The notes under the pieces are model-generated. The model ran no database searches and was not told the origin of the DNA. It saw nothing but the letters and a program-made list of their open reading frames with translations. From positions 310,001 through 374,000 of the forward strand of contig NZ_AP022574.1 in assembly GCF_010729305.1 (NCBI RefSeq): 64,000 nt of DNA, in the 5' to 3' direction. This DNA is from Mycolicibacterium psychrotolerans. Its GTDB lineage: Bacteria; Actinomycetota; Actinomycetes; Mycobacteriales; Mycobacteriaceae. The position numbers were made by a program, and so were the translations under genes. Shown here one piece after another: positions 1 to 9,588 of this stretch (its first letter is position 1; every line of letters starts with the position of its first letter).

Positions 1-985
<985 letters not shown>

Positions 986-996
986 TCACCGTCCCG

Positions 997-1025
997 ACCT
1001 AGCACTCGCCGGTCGCGAGTGCCAA
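997..1025 (-). promoter_or_regulatory. groEL2 promoter (-35/-10), embedded in a CIRCE element
   Basis: Reading the minus strand, TTGGCA (1025-1020) and CTAGGT (1002-997) are separated by exactly 17 bp, 108 bp upstream of the groEL start codon. The arrangement matches the well-known mycobacterial hsp60 promoter as I remember it. The CIRCE inverted repeat at 999-1025 covers the space from -35 to -10, so repressor binding would exclude RNA polymerase. Confidence 0.75.
999..1025. promoter_or_regulatory. CIRCE element 1 (HrcA operator)
   Basis: CTAGCACTC, a 9-bp spacer and GAGTGCCAA: the canonical CIRCE form (TTAGCACTC-N9-GAGTGCTAA) with one outer mismatch in each arm. It overlaps the groEL promoter, so HrcA should repress transcription directly and release it on heat shock. 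Confidence 0.9.
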
Positions 1026-1033
1026 CTGCATTC

Positions 1034-1060
1034 TTAGCACTCGCCCAGGGTGAGTGCAAG
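1034..1060. promoter_or_regulatory. CIRCE element 2 (HrcA operator)
   Basis: TTAGCACTC, a 9-bp spacer and GAGTGCAAG. The left arm is a perfect consensus; the right arm is degenerate at its end. It sits 35 bp (centre to centre) upstream of CIRCE 1 and just above the -35 box, ending 5 bp from the stop of the neighbouring tetR gene. Tandem sites suggest cooperative HrcA binding. Confidence 0.85.
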
Positions 1061-1065
1061 GCCGT

Positions 1066-1620
1066 TCACCCAGCGCGTAGGCCGTCGAGCACGACGTCGA
1101 TGAGCCGGCCTGCGGCGGCGTCGTTGTAGCCCTGCATCGCCTGCAACCCGACCAGCAGCGCCTTGACGTCGGCGACGTCCACATCACGGCGCACGGTGCC
1201 TGCGTCCTGCGCGGCACGCAACAGCGCACCGAGCATGTCCATGAAGTCTTTCTCCGCCTCGGGAATCGCCGCATTCACATCGATCCCCATGCCGGCCAGT
1301 GCCTCGCTGAGCCCGCGGTCGGTCGCCCCCCACTGCAGCACCATGGACCGCAGGAAGGTGAACAACGCGTCTGCAGGCTCCGCGTCGTCGAGCAGGGCGC
1401 GACCCGAGGCGACGATCCCGCGGATGCGGTCCTCGACGACGGCGCGGAACAGATCCTCTTTGGTGGGAAAGTGCCGGTAGACGGTGCCGGCGCCGACGCC
1501 GGCCCGCCGGGCGATCTCGTCGATCGGCACCGCAAGCCCGTCGGCGGCGAAGGTGTCGTAGGCGACCTCGAGCACGCGCGCGCGGTTGCGCGCGGCATCT
1601 GCGCGCAGGGGCCGACTCAT
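1066..1620 (-). CDS. TetR/AcrR family transcriptional regulator
   Basis: A 184-residue one-component repressor. The N-terminal helix-turn-helix domain (about residues 8-55) shows IDEIARRAGVGAGTVYRHF, a typical TetR recognition helix; the rest is an all-helical ligand-binding domain. The ATG at 1620 is preferred over a longer reading frame because the protein then begins MSRPLRADAARN, the usual distance before the HTH. It is divergent from the SDR gene at 1720, and the 99-bp gap holds an imperfect dyad (1648-1693) that could serve both promoters. Likely role: ligand-responsive repressor of that reductase and of itself. The ligand is unknown. Confidence 0.9.
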   Translation of the reverse strand: MSRPLRADAARNRARVLEVAYDTFAADGLAVPIDEIARRAGVGAGTVYRHFPTKEDLFRAVVEDRIRGIVASGRALLDDAEPADALFTFLRSMVLQWGATDRGLSEALAGMGIDVNAAIPEAEKDFMDMLGALLRAAQDAGTVRRDVDVADVKALLVGLQAMQGYNDAAAGRLIDVVLDGLRAG

Positions 1621-1647
1621 GCACACCTCCCGCGGGAATACGAAAGC

Positions 1648-1693
1648 GGGGCGCGCGTTCCGTATAGTGATCAACAACCGGAGCGAACGCCCC
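1648..1693. promoter_or_regulatory. Imperfect dyad between tetR and SDR, candidate TetR operator
   Basis: Arms of 15 bp (1648-1662, starting GGGGCG; 1679-1693, ending CGCCCC) are inverted repeats matching at 12 of 15 positions around a 16-bp spacer. The spacer contains a TATAGT box at 1663-1668 that could be a -10 element of the rightward SDR promoter. Position and symmetry fit an autoregulatory TetR operator; no binding data. Confidence 0.45.
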
Positions 1694-1719
1694 GTTTCAC
1701 TTCATTCTAGGAGAAGCTC

Positions 1720-2640
1720 ATGAGCAAGTGGACCACCGCCGACATTCCCGACCAGACCGGCCGCACCGCCGTCATCACCGGCGCCAACACCGGGCTGGGC
1801 TACGAGACGGCCGAGGCCCTGGCCGCCAAGGGCGCGCGCGTCGTGCTCGCCGTCCGCAATCTCGACAAGGGCAAGGACGCCGCCGACCGCATCGAGCGGG
1901 CCGTACCGGGCGCCGCGGTCGAACTCCAGGAACTGGACCTCACGTCGCTCGACTCCATCCGGGCCGCGGCCGAGCAGCTCAGGGGCGACCATCCAGCCAT
2001 CGACCTGCTCATCAACAACGCGGGCGTGATGTTCACCCCGCGGTCGACCACCAAGGACGGGTTCGAGCTGCAGTTCGGCACGAATCATCTCGGCCACTTC
2101 GCGTTGACCGGCCTGCTGCTCGACCGCGTGCTGGCAGCGCGGGGCTCGCGGGTCGTGACGGTCAGCAGCGTGGGGCACCGCTTCGCCCGCAGCGGCATCG
2201 ACTTCGACGATCTGCAGTGGGAGCGGAGCTACAGCCGGGTCGGGGCCTACGGGCGGGCCAAGCTCGCCAATCTGATGTTCACCTACGAGCTGCAGCGCCG
2301 CCTGCTCGGCACGAAGACGGTCGCGGTGGCCGCCCACCCGGGCGGCTCACGCACGGAGCTGACGCGCAACCTGCCGCCGCTGGTGGGAGCGGCGACCAGA
2401 CTGGTCGAGCCGCTGTTCCAGAGCGCGGACATGGGCGCGCTGCCGACCCTGCGCGCAGCGACCGACCCCGGCGTGCTCGGCGGCCAGTACTACGGACCCG
2501 ACGGCTTCGGCGAGCAGCGCGGCTACCCCAAGGTGGTGGCGTCCAGCGCCGTCTCGCATGACACCGCCGCCCAGCGCAGGCTGTGGGCCGTCTCCGAAGA
2601 GCTGACCTCAGTCACCTACCCCGTCCCCGTGGCGTCCTGA
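1720..2640 (+). CDS. Short-chain dehydrogenase/reductase, retinol-dehydrogenase-like
   Basis: A 306-residue NAD(P)-dependent SDR. The cofactor glycine motif TGANTGLG is at 20-27, the structural NNAG follows near 93, a catalytic Ser lies in VSSVGH and the YxxxK pair in AYGRAK near 177. An AGGAG ribosome site lies 8 bp before the ATG. It is a close paralogue of the SDR at 7432 (same length, shared FELQFGTNHLGHFALTGLLLDR segment in both, here given only as a landmark near 113), so the two probably come from one duplication. It is divergent from a TetR gene that likely controls it. Substrate unknown. Confidence 0.92.
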   Translation: MSKWTTADIPDQTGRTAVITGANTGLGYETAEALAAKGARVVLAVRNLDKGKDAADRIERAVPGAAVELQELDLTSLDSIRAAAEQLRGDHPAIDLLINNAGVMFTPRSTTKDGFELQFGTNHLGHFALTGLLLDRVLAARGSRVVTVSSVGHRFARSGIDFDDLQWERSYSRVGAYGRAKLANLMFTYELQRRLLGTKTVAVAAHPGGSRTELTRNLPPLVGAATRLVEPLFQSADMGALPTLRAATDPGVLGGQYYGPDGFGEQRGYPKVVASSAVSHDTAAQRRLWAVSEELTSVTYPVPVAS

Positions 2641-3654
2641 CCGAGCCGGGCGGTGGGCTCGCGGGGCCGCACCTCGCGTCTTACCCACCGCCCGCGGGAG
2701 ACCGGCGGAGGCGTGCCGTTCCGCGCGCTGCTCAGCGGCCCGTGTCGTCGGCTCCGTCACGTCCGCGCGTGCGCCGTTGCGGCGGATCCTGCCGTCCGAC
2801 AGGTAGGGACGCCGGTCGCCGGGCCGATCGTGGCGGCGGTAGCCGGCGTCGACGAGTGGACGAAGGATCCGGTCGGCCGCGTCGACGAGCCGGTCCGGCA
2901 CGCCGAGGTCGCGCAGCGGCCGGGTCAGCGGCAGGTGCTCGGTCGGGACGAAGTACCTGGTGACCGTGTCGTCGACGGTGATGTTCTCCGGCGGAATGTC
3001 CGACAGGTCGACGTCCCAACTGGGCGGGCCGTGGACGTAGATCATGCCCATCAGCGCGTTCGCGTCGGCGACGACGTTCCACGGTCGATCGGGCGGATCG
3101 GCCCAGGGGTCGTATTCGCCCGTCACCACCGCGGTCGGGTACCGCGTCGCCGGAATGCGGCGGACCGTGTATCGCAGCAGCGGGATGCGCGCGCCTTCCC
3201 GGAACCAGTTCGCGACACCGGCTTCCGGGGAGGCGATGAGCACGAACCTGACGTCACTCGGCTGGGGCGGATCCGCCCCGGCGGCCAGCTCGGCGGCGAG
3301 CCGCGCGGCGACCATGCTGCCCATCGATTCACCGATCACGATGACCGGACCATCGGCCGCGCGCACCGCAGCGCCGGCCCGCTCGACCCCCTGCGCGAGT
3401 GCGCGGTCGGTGGCGAACGGATTCTGCGAGTAATCGACGATCAGCGGGTCGTCATCGTCATGCAGGTTGATGCCGATGTTCGGATAGCTCCTGGCGATGA
3501 TCGGGTAGAACGGGTCGATCCTCTTGAAGAGGGTGGCTCCCGGAATCAGGACCGCCTCGTCGGCGGCACTGACGGGCCTGCCGAGGGCGCCGCCGACCAG
3601 CAGCACCGCCGCCACGGCGATGACTGCGACAAAACTGCTGCGTGCTCTGGCCAT
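2608..3654 (-). CDS. Secreted PE-PPE-domain-like serine hydrolase
   Basis: A 348-residue exported alpha/beta-hydrolase-type protein. The N-terminus is a signal peptide (hydrophobic 8-25, cleavage likely after PVSA at 30). The nucleophile elbow is GESMGS with Ser110, and the core resembles the PE-PPE hydrolase domain found in mycobacterial PE/PPE proteins and in stand-alone secreted esterases/lipases. The last 70 or so residues are Arg-rich, low-complexity and probably not part of the fold. Its 3' end overlaps the convergent SDR gene by 33 bp, and the gap to the divergent cupin gene is 43 bp. Likely an envelope or extracellular esterase; substrate unknown. Confidence 0.8.
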   Translation of the reverse strand: MARARSSFVAVIAVAAVLLVGGALGRPVSAADEAVLIPGATLFKRIDPFYPIIARSYPNIGINLHDDDDPLIVDYSQNPFATDRALAQGVERAGAAVRAADGPVIVIGESMGSMVAARLAAELAAGADPPQPSDVRFVLIASPEAGVANWFREGARIPLLRYTVRRIPATRYPTAVVTGEYDPWADPPDRPWNVVADANALMGMIYVHGPPSWDVDLSDIPPENITVDDTVTRYFVPTEHLPLTRPLRDLGVPDRLVDAADRILRPLVDAGYRRHDRPGDRRPYLSDGRIRRNGARADVTEPTTRAAEQRAERHASAGLPRAVGKTRGAAPRAHRPARSGRHGDGVGD

Positions 3655-3697
3655 TCCACGGTCAGCGTGGCACGGCCGGCCTCGGTAGGGGCTGGAT

Positions 3698-4219
3698 ATG
3701 CTGCGAAGTGTGTCGTTGTGGGACGTCAGGCAGGTGCCGCCCTATCCCCCAGTGCGCTACACCGCGGACCACCCGGAGGTGAGCGCCTGGGTCAAGCGCG
3801 GTGACGAGCCGCCCGACTACGACTCGTTCGGTGTCGTGCAGTACCACTACCTGGCCGGCCAGGATGCGACGAACGGCGACTACGGCCTGTACCGGGTGCA
3901 GATCGCCCCGCGCGGCGGCGGTCCAGGACCGCACTTTCACCGCGGCATGTCGGAGGCGTTCTACGTCCTCTCGGGCGGGGTGTCGCTGTACAACGGCACC
4001 GAATGGACTGACGGCGGAGCGGGAGACTTCCTGTACGTGCCGCCGGGCGGGATCCACGGCTTCCGCAACGAGGCCGACGACGCCGCGACGATGCTGATGC
4101 TGTTCGCCCCCGGCGCGCCGCGCGAACACTACTTCGAGGGATTGGCCCAGCTCGGCGAGCTCACCGAAGAGGGACGTCGCGAGTGGTTCATCAAGAACGA
4201 CAACCACTTCGTCGAGTAG
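3698..4219 (+). CDS. Cupin-domain protein
   Basis: A 173-residue single-domain cupin. The two cupin motifs are visible: motif 1 with His79, His81 and Glu86, and motif 2 in the segment GDFLYVPPGGIHGF with His120, giving a plausible 3-His/1-Glu metal site. Possible functions include a dioxygenase, isomerase or sensor; nothing nearby decides. The start is uncertain: ATG 3698 has no strong ribosome site and a GTG at 3710 would give an N-terminus beginning VSLWDVRQ. Confidence 0.85.
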   Translation: MLRSVSLWDVRQVPPYPPVRYTADHPEVSAWVKRGDEPPDYDSFGVVQYHYLAGQDATNGDYGLYRVQIAPRGGGPGPHFHRGMSEAFYVLSGGVSLYNGTEWTDGGAGDFLYVPPGGIHGFRNEADDAATMLMLFAPGAPREHYFEGLAQLGELTEEGRREWFIKNDNHFVE

Positions 4220-4336
4220 CCGACGGACACGCCGACCGCGGACACGCCGCGAAGATGCGGCCACGGAAGCGCCTGCCCTAGACTGCGATTCGGTCACGCT
4301 GTCGGAGACGGCATTTCAGTCTGAGGGGAGTCATGG

Positions 4337-6043
4337 GTGCGGGCTGACGCAGCGCCCGGCACCCAGACGCTTCGAGGCTGGCAGCGACGGGCGCTGGTGA
4401 AATACCTGTCCGCGCAGCCGCGCGACTTTCTCGCCGTAGCCACGCCCGGTTCGGGCAAGACCACCTTTGCTCTGCGCGTCGTCGCCGAGCTGCTGGCGCA
4501 GCGCACCGTCGAGGCCGTGACGATCGTCGTGCCCACCGAGCACCTCAAGATCCAGTGGGCGCAGGCGGCCGCGCGCCAGGGCATCGCGCTGGACCCGAAG
4601 TTCTCGAACTCGAACTCCCAGACCTCCTCGGAGTACCACGGCGTCGTCGTCACCTACGCCCAGGTGGCCAGCCATCCCTCGCGGCACCGCGTCCGTACCG
4701 AGAATCGCAAGACGCTCGTCGTGTTCGACGAGATCCATCACGGCGGGGACGCCAAGAGTTGGGGCGACGCGATCCGGGAGGCCTTCGACGATGCCACCCG
4801 CCGGCTCGCGCTGACCGGTACACCGTTCCGCAGCGACGACAGCGCGATCCCCTTCGTCACCTACGAGCCCGATAAGGCGAATGCGCACTTGAAAGTTTCG
4901 AAGGCGGACCACACCTACGGCTACTCCGACGCGCTGGCCGACGGCGTGGTGCGGCCCGTGATGTTCATGGCGTACTCCGGTGAGGCCCGGTGGCGCGACA
5001 GCGCCGGCGAGGAGCACGCGGCGCGCCTCGGCGAGCCGCTGACCGCAGAGCAGACCGCCCGGGCGTGGAAGACCGCGCTCAACCCGGCGGGACAGTGGAT
5101 GCCCGCGGTGATCGCCGCCGCCGACACCCGGCTGCGCGGGCTGCGCCGGCACGTGCCCGACGCAGGCGGGATGGTCATCGCCTCGGATCAGACGGCTGCC
5201 CGCGCGTACGCCGACCTGCTGACCACGATCACCGGCGAGGCGCCCACGGTGGTGCTCTCCGACGACAAGGGCGCGTCGGACCGCATCTCGCAGTTCTCCG
5301 CAGGCACGTCGCGGTGGCTGGTGGCGGTGCGCATGGTGTCCGAAGGGGTCGACGTGCCGCGCCTGGCGGTCGGGGTCTATGCGACCAGTGCGTCGACGCC
5401 GCTGTTCTTCGCCCAGGCGATCGGACGTTTCGTGCGGTCCCGGCGGCCCGGCGAGACGGCGAGCATCTTCCTGCCGTCGGTGCCCAACCTGCTGCTGCTC
5501 GCCTCGGAAATGGAGGCGCAGCGCAACCACGTGCTGGGCAAGCCGCACCGCGAGACGCTCGACGACCCGCTCGACGCCGAACTGGCCGAGCAGAAGCGCG
5601 ACGAGCCCGACGACGGCGAAGGCAAAATCGAGTACCTCGGTGCCGACGCCGAGCTGGATCAGGTGATCTTCGACGGCGCCTCTTTCGGGACGGCGACGCC
5701 CGCCGGCAGCGACGAGGAGGCCGACTACCTCGGCATCCCCGGCCTGCTCGACGCCGCCTCGATGCGAGACCTGTTGCGGCGCAGGCAGGATGAGCAGCTG
5801 CAGAAGCGCACCGAGTCCGGCGCGGTGGTGCCGCCGACCACGCACGGCCAGTTGCGCGAGTTGCGCCGCGAACTCAACACGCTGGTCTCGCTGGCGCACC
5901 ATCGCACCGGCAGGCCGCACGGCTGGATCCACAACGAACTGCGCCGGCGGTGCGGGGGTCCGCCGGTCGCCGCGGCCACCCGCGAGCAGCTGGCGGAGCG
6001 CATCGAGGCGGTCCGGGTGCTACAGCGCGAACTGACGGCCTGA
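4337..6043 (+). CDS. SF2 DEAD/DEAH-box-type DNA/RNA helicase
   Basis: A 568-residue superfamily 2 ATPase. The P-loop TPGSGKT is at 36-42, motif II is DEIH at 131-134, motif III-like TGT is at 160-162, and a C-terminal helicase lobe ends in a motif VI-like QAIGRFVRS near 375. The last 150 residues are charged and family-specific. The chosen GTG at 4337 lies 6 bp after a GAGGGGAG ribosome site; an out-of-frame ATG at 4333 opens only four codons and overlaps it. No nuclease or methylase neighbour is present, so a defence role is not supported; it looks like a conserved actinobacterial housekeeping or repair helicase. Its end overlaps the convergent SRPBCC gene by 24 bp. Confidence 0.9.
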   Translation: MRADAAPGTQTLRGWQRRALVKYLSAQPRDFLAVATPGSGKTTFALRVVAELLAQRTVEAVTIVVPTEHLKIQWAQAAARQGIALDPKFSNSNSQTSSEYHGVVVTYAQVASHPSRHRVRTENRKTLVVFDEIHHGGDAKSWGDAIREAFDDATRRLALTGTPFRSDDSAIPFVTYEPDKANAHLKVSKADHTYGYSDALADGVVRPVMFMAYSGEARWRDSAGEEHAARLGEPLTAEQTARAWKTALNPAGQWMPAVIAAADTRLRGLRRHVPDAGGMVIASDQTAARAYADLLTTITGEAPTVVLSDDKGASDRISQFSAGTSRWLVAVRMVSEGVDVPRLAVGVYATSASTPLFFAQAIGRFVRSRRPGETASIFLPSVPNLLLLASEMEAQRNHVLGKPHRETLDDPLDAELAEQKRDEPDDGEGKIEYLGADAELDQVIFDGASFGTATPAGSDEEADYLGIPGLLDAASMRDLLRRRQDEQLQKRTESGAVVPPTTHGQLRELRRELNTLVSLAHHRTGRPHGWIHNELRRRCGGPPVAAATREQLAERIEAVRVLQRELTA

Positions 6044-6505
6044 AGCCAGCTTCGCGAGATTCGCCAGCGAGTTCTCCAGGTGGCTGGTCGGGAACGGCGG
6101 GAAGGTGATGCGCTGCCGCAACTCCCCGGGAACCCCCGACCAGTCGTAGGTGAGCGCGACGCGGGTCTGCCCGGGACCGGCGGCGTCGAGGTCGTATCGC
6201 CATGTCCAGCCGCCGAATTCGAGCCGGCCGTCCTCGCCCTCCTGTCCCGGTTCCCAGGCGATGGTCCGGTGCGGTTCCCAGGCGATCACCTTGTTGGCCA
6301 TCTCGTAACGCCCGTCGGGGTGGTTGTCGTGGTACATCGCGACGCGGAAGATCTGCCCCTCTCCGCTGATGGGTTCGCCGTCGAGGGATTCGCGGACCCA
6401 CCCGGTGCCGTCGATGGCGGCGTGGTTGGCGGGGTCGGCCAGCACCGCGAACACCGCGGCGGGTTCGACGTCGACGACGGTGGTGACGGTCAGTGTTTCG
6501 GTCAT
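6020..6505 (-). CDS. SRPBCC (START-like/polyketide cyclase) family protein
   Basis: A 161-residue single START/Bet v1-like domain beginning MTETLTVTTVVDVEPAAVF, with the typical opening strand followed by a helix in which a pocket is closed over a hydrophobic ligand. Such proteins act as lipid/polyketide binders, cyclases or stress proteins. The ATG at 6505 is chosen; two upstream ATGs would add an atypical Arg-rich leader. It sits between a convergent helicase gene and a co-directional HAD gene 35 bp beyond its start side. Function not determinable. Confidence 0.85.
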   Translation of the reverse strand: MTETLTVTTVVDVEPAAVFAVLADPANHAAIDGTGWVRESLDGEPISGEGQIFRVAMYHDNHPDGRYEMANKVIAWEPHRTIAWEPGQEGEDGRLEFGGWTWRYDLDAAGPGQTRVALTYDWSGVPGELRQRITFPPFPTSHLENSLANLAKLASGRQFAL

Positions 6506-6540
6506 GCAGGTCCGACTCCGCATGATCGCGGAACTCATCG

Positions 6541-7356
6541 CTACAGGCCGAGCAGTGTCGGCAGGTCTGCCACCGAATCGATGACGTGGTTGGGCTGCAT
6601 CGCGAATTCGTCTGCGGCCCAACGGTCCAACGTGTCCTGCCGGAACTTGCCCGTCCGCACCAGCACGCCCGTCATCCCCACCACCTGCGCGGCGAGCACG
6701 TCGTTGTTCAGGTCGTCGCCGATCATGTACATCTCGTCCGGGTCGACGCCGAGCCGGCTCGCGGCCGACAGGAAGCCCTCGGGCGCCGGCTTGCCCACCG
6801 CGGTGGCTTTGCGCCCTGAGGTCTCCTCCATGCCGATCAGGTACATGCCGGTGTCCACCCGCAGCCCGTCGGTGGTGGTCCACGCGGTGCTGCGGTGCAT
6901 CGCCACCACCGGCACCCCCTGGGCCATCCAGTCGTACACCCAGGACAGCGTCAGGTGGGTGTACTCGGGTCCGGCGCCGCCGAGCAGCACGACGTCCGGC
7001 GCCTCGGGCGCCCGCGGACCGCTGAACTCGGTCGAGTAGACGAGGTCGAGGCCGGGCATGTCCTCGCCGATCTGCCCGCTGTTGACCAGGAAGCATCGGG
7101 CATCGGGGTAGCGGTCGCGGACGTAGTCCGCGGTCAGCACCGCCGCGGTGATCACCTCGTCGGCACTCACCGCCATCCCCGCCTCGGTCAACAGGTCGGC
7201 GATCTGCACCCGGGTGCGGGTCGTCGTGTTGGTCAGATAGGCGCACGCGACCTGATGCTCGGCGAGCGTGCGCAAGGTGTCGGCCGCGCCGGGGATCGGC
7301 TGCCACGAGGTCACCAGAACGCCATCGATGTCGAAGAGCACTCCACCGATCGCCAT
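6541..7356 (-). CDS. HAD-superfamily (subfamily IIA) hydrolase, NagD-like
   Basis: A 271-residue phosphatase-type HAD protein. The nucleophile motif FDIDGVL gives Asp9 and Asp11; motif II is in AYLTNTTTRT (Thr), the IIA cap lies between about 80 and 180, and the last acidic motif is GDDLNNDVLAA. Family members dephosphorylate small phosphometabolites such as nucleotides, p-nitrophenyl phosphate or phosphoglycolate. The gene is divergent from the SDR-moeA-psd-pssA operon across a 75-bp gap. Exact substrate unknown. Confidence 0.9.
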   Translation of the reverse strand: MAIGGVLFDIDGVLVTSWQPIPGAADTLRTLAEHQVACAYLTNTTTRTRVQIADLLTEAGMAVSADEVITAAVLTADYVRDRYPDARCFLVNSGQIGEDMPGLDLVYSTEFSGPRAPEAPDVVLLGGAGPEYTHLTLSWVYDWMAQGVPVVAMHRSTAWTTTDGLRVDTGMYLIGMEETSGRKATAVGKPAPEGFLSAASRLGVDPDEMYMIGDDLNNDVLAAQVVGMTGVLVRTGKFRQDTLDRWAADEFAMQPNHVIDSVADLPTLLGL

Positions 7357-7431
7357 GGTGCGACAGTAAACCGCCGCCGGTCGAGCGCAACCGGAGGCAG
7401 CCGGGGGACGAAACCTCAGTATCTTGATGCC

Positions 7432-8349
7432 ATGACCGCGAAATGGACCGCCGACAATGTGCCCGACCAGTCCGGGCGGACCGCCGTGGTCACCGGAGCG
7501 AACTCCGGCATCGGCTACGAGGCCGCGCACGTCCTCGCCGGCCGCGGCGCGCGCGTCGTGCTCGCGGTGCGCGACCTCGCCAAGGGCCGGCGCGCCCAGG
7601 AGACGATCCTGGCCGCGCATCCCGGTGCCGACGTGACGGTGCAGGAACTCGACCTGTCCTCGCTGGCGAGCGTGCGCAACGCCGCCGAGGCGCTGCGCAC
7701 GGCGCTTCCCGCGATCGATCTGCTGATCGACAACGCCGGCGTCATGTACCCGCCCAAGCAGGTCACCGCCGACGGCTTCGAATTGCAGTTCGGCACGAAC
7801 CATCTCGGCCACTTCGCGCTCACCGGTCTGCTCCTGGACCGTCTGCTGACCGTCGCCGGATCCCGAGTGGTCGTCGTCGCCAGCATCGCCCACAACATCC
7901 GGGCCGACATCCACTTCGACGACCTGCAGTGGGAACGCGGCTACAACCGCGTCGCCGCCTACGGCCAGTCCAAGCTGGCGAACCTGATGTTCACCTACGA
8001 GCTGCAGCGCAGGCTCGCGGCCGCGGGCGCCCAGACCATCGCCGTGGCCGCCCACCCCGGCATCTCCAACACCGAGCTGATGCGCCACGTGCCCGGCTCC
8101 GGACTGCCCGGTTTCGCCAAGCTCGCCGGCCTGGTCACCAACAGCCCGGCCGTCGGCGCGCTGGCCACGCTGCGCGCGGCCACCGACACCGGCGCGCGCG
8201 GCGGCCAGTACTACGGACCGTCGGGGTTCCGGGAGCTGGTCGGGCATCCGGTGCTGGTGCAGTCCAACCGCAAGTCCCACGACGAAGCGGTGCAGCAGCG
8301 ACTGTGGGCGGTGTCCGAAGAACTCACCGGCGTCAGCTACCCGGTCTGA
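7432..8349 (+). CDS. Short-chain dehydrogenase/reductase (Rv0439c-type), first gene of the moeA-psd-pssA operon
   Basis: A 305-residue SDR with the cofactor motif TGANSGIG near 21-28, a catalytic Ser in VVASIAHN and Tyr/Lys in AYGQSK. The usual NNAG is DNAG here, a conservative change at a structural position. It is a close paralogue of the SDR at 1720. The stop overlaps the moeA start (TGATG, 1 bp), so the genes should be co-translated. From memory this is the gene order of M. tuberculosis Rv0439c-Rv0435c. Substrate unknown, possibly a lipid-related aldehyde or ketone given the phospholipid genes downstream. Confidence 0.92.
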   Translation: MTAKWTADNVPDQSGRTAVVTGANSGIGYEAAHVLAGRGARVVLAVRDLAKGRRAQETILAAHPGADVTVQELDLSSLASVRNAAEALRTALPAIDLLIDNAGVMYPPKQVTADGFELQFGTNHLGHFALTGLLLDRLLTVAGSRVVVVASIAHNIRADIHFDDLQWERGYNRVAAYGQSKLANLMFTYELQRRLAAAGAQTIAVAAHPGISNTELMRHVPGSGLPGFAKLAGLVTNSPAVGALATLRAATDTGARGGQYYGPSGFRELVGHPVLVQSNRKSHDEAVQQRLWAVSEELTGVSYPV

Positions 8350-9560
8350 TGCGCAGCGTCGAGGAACACCGCCGGGTGGTGGCCGGTCTGATCACCGCGC
8401 GGCCGCCGACGGCGCTGCCGCTGGCCGACGCGCTCGGCCTGGTGCTCGCCGAAGAGGTGGTGGCCGGGGTGTCGCTGCCCGGCTTCGACAACTCCGCGAT
8501 GGACGGGTACGCCGTGCTGGCCGCCGACGTCGCGACCGCCTCCGACGCCGCCCCGGTGCAACTGCCCGTCGCCGAGGACATCCCGGCCGGCCGCACCGAC
8601 ATCCCCACGCTGGCGCCCGGGACGGCGCACCGCATCATGACCGGCGCGCCGCTCCCCCACGGCGCGACCGCCGTCGTCCCCGTCGAGGCGACCGACGGCG
8701 CCGTCGACACCGTGGCGATCCGCGCCCGCGCCGCCGAGGGGCAGCACGTCCGGCGCGCCGGGGAGGACGTGACCGCGGGGACGACGGTGCTGCAGGCCGG
8801 GCAGGTGCTCACCCCGGCGGCGCTCGGCCTGGCCGCGGCGCTGGGGCTGCGGGAGCTCACGGTGACGCCCCGTCAGCGCGTCCTGGTCGTCTCCACCGGT
8901 ACCGAGCTGGTGTCGCCCGGCACCGCGCTCGCACCGGGGCAGATCTACGAGTCCAACGGTGTGATGCTGGCCGCCGCGGTCCGCGATGCCGGCGCGGAGG
9001 TGATCGCCTCGCCGACGACCGGCGACGACGTCGACGCGTTCCGTGAGACGCTGCAGCGCCACCTCGGCGGTGAGCACCCAGCCGACCTGGTCCTCACCAC
9101 GGGCGGCGTCAGCGCCGGAGCCTACGAAGTGGTCAAGGACGCGCTGGGCGGACCGTCGGGCGGCGTCGAGTTCGTCAAGGTCGCCATGCAGCCGGGGATG
9201 CCGCAGGGCGCCGGCTCGCTGGAGGGCACCCCGACGGTCACGCTGCCCGGCAACCCGGTCAGCGCGCTGGTGTCCTTCGAGGTGTTCGTCCGCCCGGCGT
9301 TGCGCGCGGCGATGGGCCTGACGCACCCGGACCGGCCACGACGCACCGCGATGCTGACCGAGGACCTCACCTCCCCGCGGGGGAAACGGCAGTTCCGCCG
9401 CGGCGTGCTCGACCCCGTGACCGACACCGTCACCAGCTACGGCCCGCCCGCATCGCATCACCTGCGCTGGCTGGCCTCGGCGAACTGCCTGCTGGAAATC
9501 GACGAGGACACCTCAGAGGTGGCGTCGGGCTCGCGGGTGCAGGTCTGGGACCTGCGCTAG
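8349..9560 (+). CDS. moeA: Molybdopterin molybdenumtransferase MoeA
   Basis: A 403-residue cytosolic enzyme that inserts molybdate into adenylylated molybdopterin, the last step of molybdenum cofactor synthesis. Visible family features: the N-terminal PGFDNSAMDGYAV block (about 43-55), the MoaB/Mog-like domain with VVSTGTEL and LTTGGVSAG (about 258-262), a PGNPVSALVSFEVFV block near 300, and a C-terminal beta-barrel domain. In M. tuberculosis the gene at this position is called moeA2. It overlaps the preceding SDR stop by 1 bp and lies 28 bp before psd. Confidence 0.95.
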   Translation: MRSVEEHRRVVAGLITARPPTALPLADALGLVLAEEVVAGVSLPGFDNSAMDGYAVLAADVATASDAAPVQLPVAEDIPAGRTDIPTLAPGTAHRIMTGAPLPHGATAVVPVEATDGAVDTVAIRARAAEGQHVRRAGEDVTAGTTVLQAGQVLTPAALGLAAALGLRELTVTPRQRVLVVSTGTELVSPGTALAPGQIYESNGVMLAAAVRDAGAEVIASPTTGDDVDAFRETLQRHLGGEHPADLVLTTGGVSAGAYEVVKDALGGPSGGVEFVKVAMQPGMPQGAGSLEGTPTVTLPGNPVSALVSFEVFVRPALRAAMGLTHPDRPRRTAMLTEDLTSPRGKRQFRRGVLDPVTDTVTSYGPPASHHLRWLASANCLLEIDEDTSEVASGSRVQVWDLR

Positions 9561-9588
9561 CGACCCTTGCCCGTAGAATCGCCGGACG

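Noticed and set aside
4331..5932. A 533-codon open frame on the minus strand opposite the helicase
   Set aside because: The plus strand encodes a complete SF2 helicase with all motifs; the antisense product is compositionally unlike a protein.
4337..6043. The helicase as part of an anti-phage defence system
   Set aside because: No nuclease, methyltransferase or other defence gene is adjacent; neighbours are a cupin and an SRPBCC protein, and the gene looks like a conserved actinobacterial helicase.
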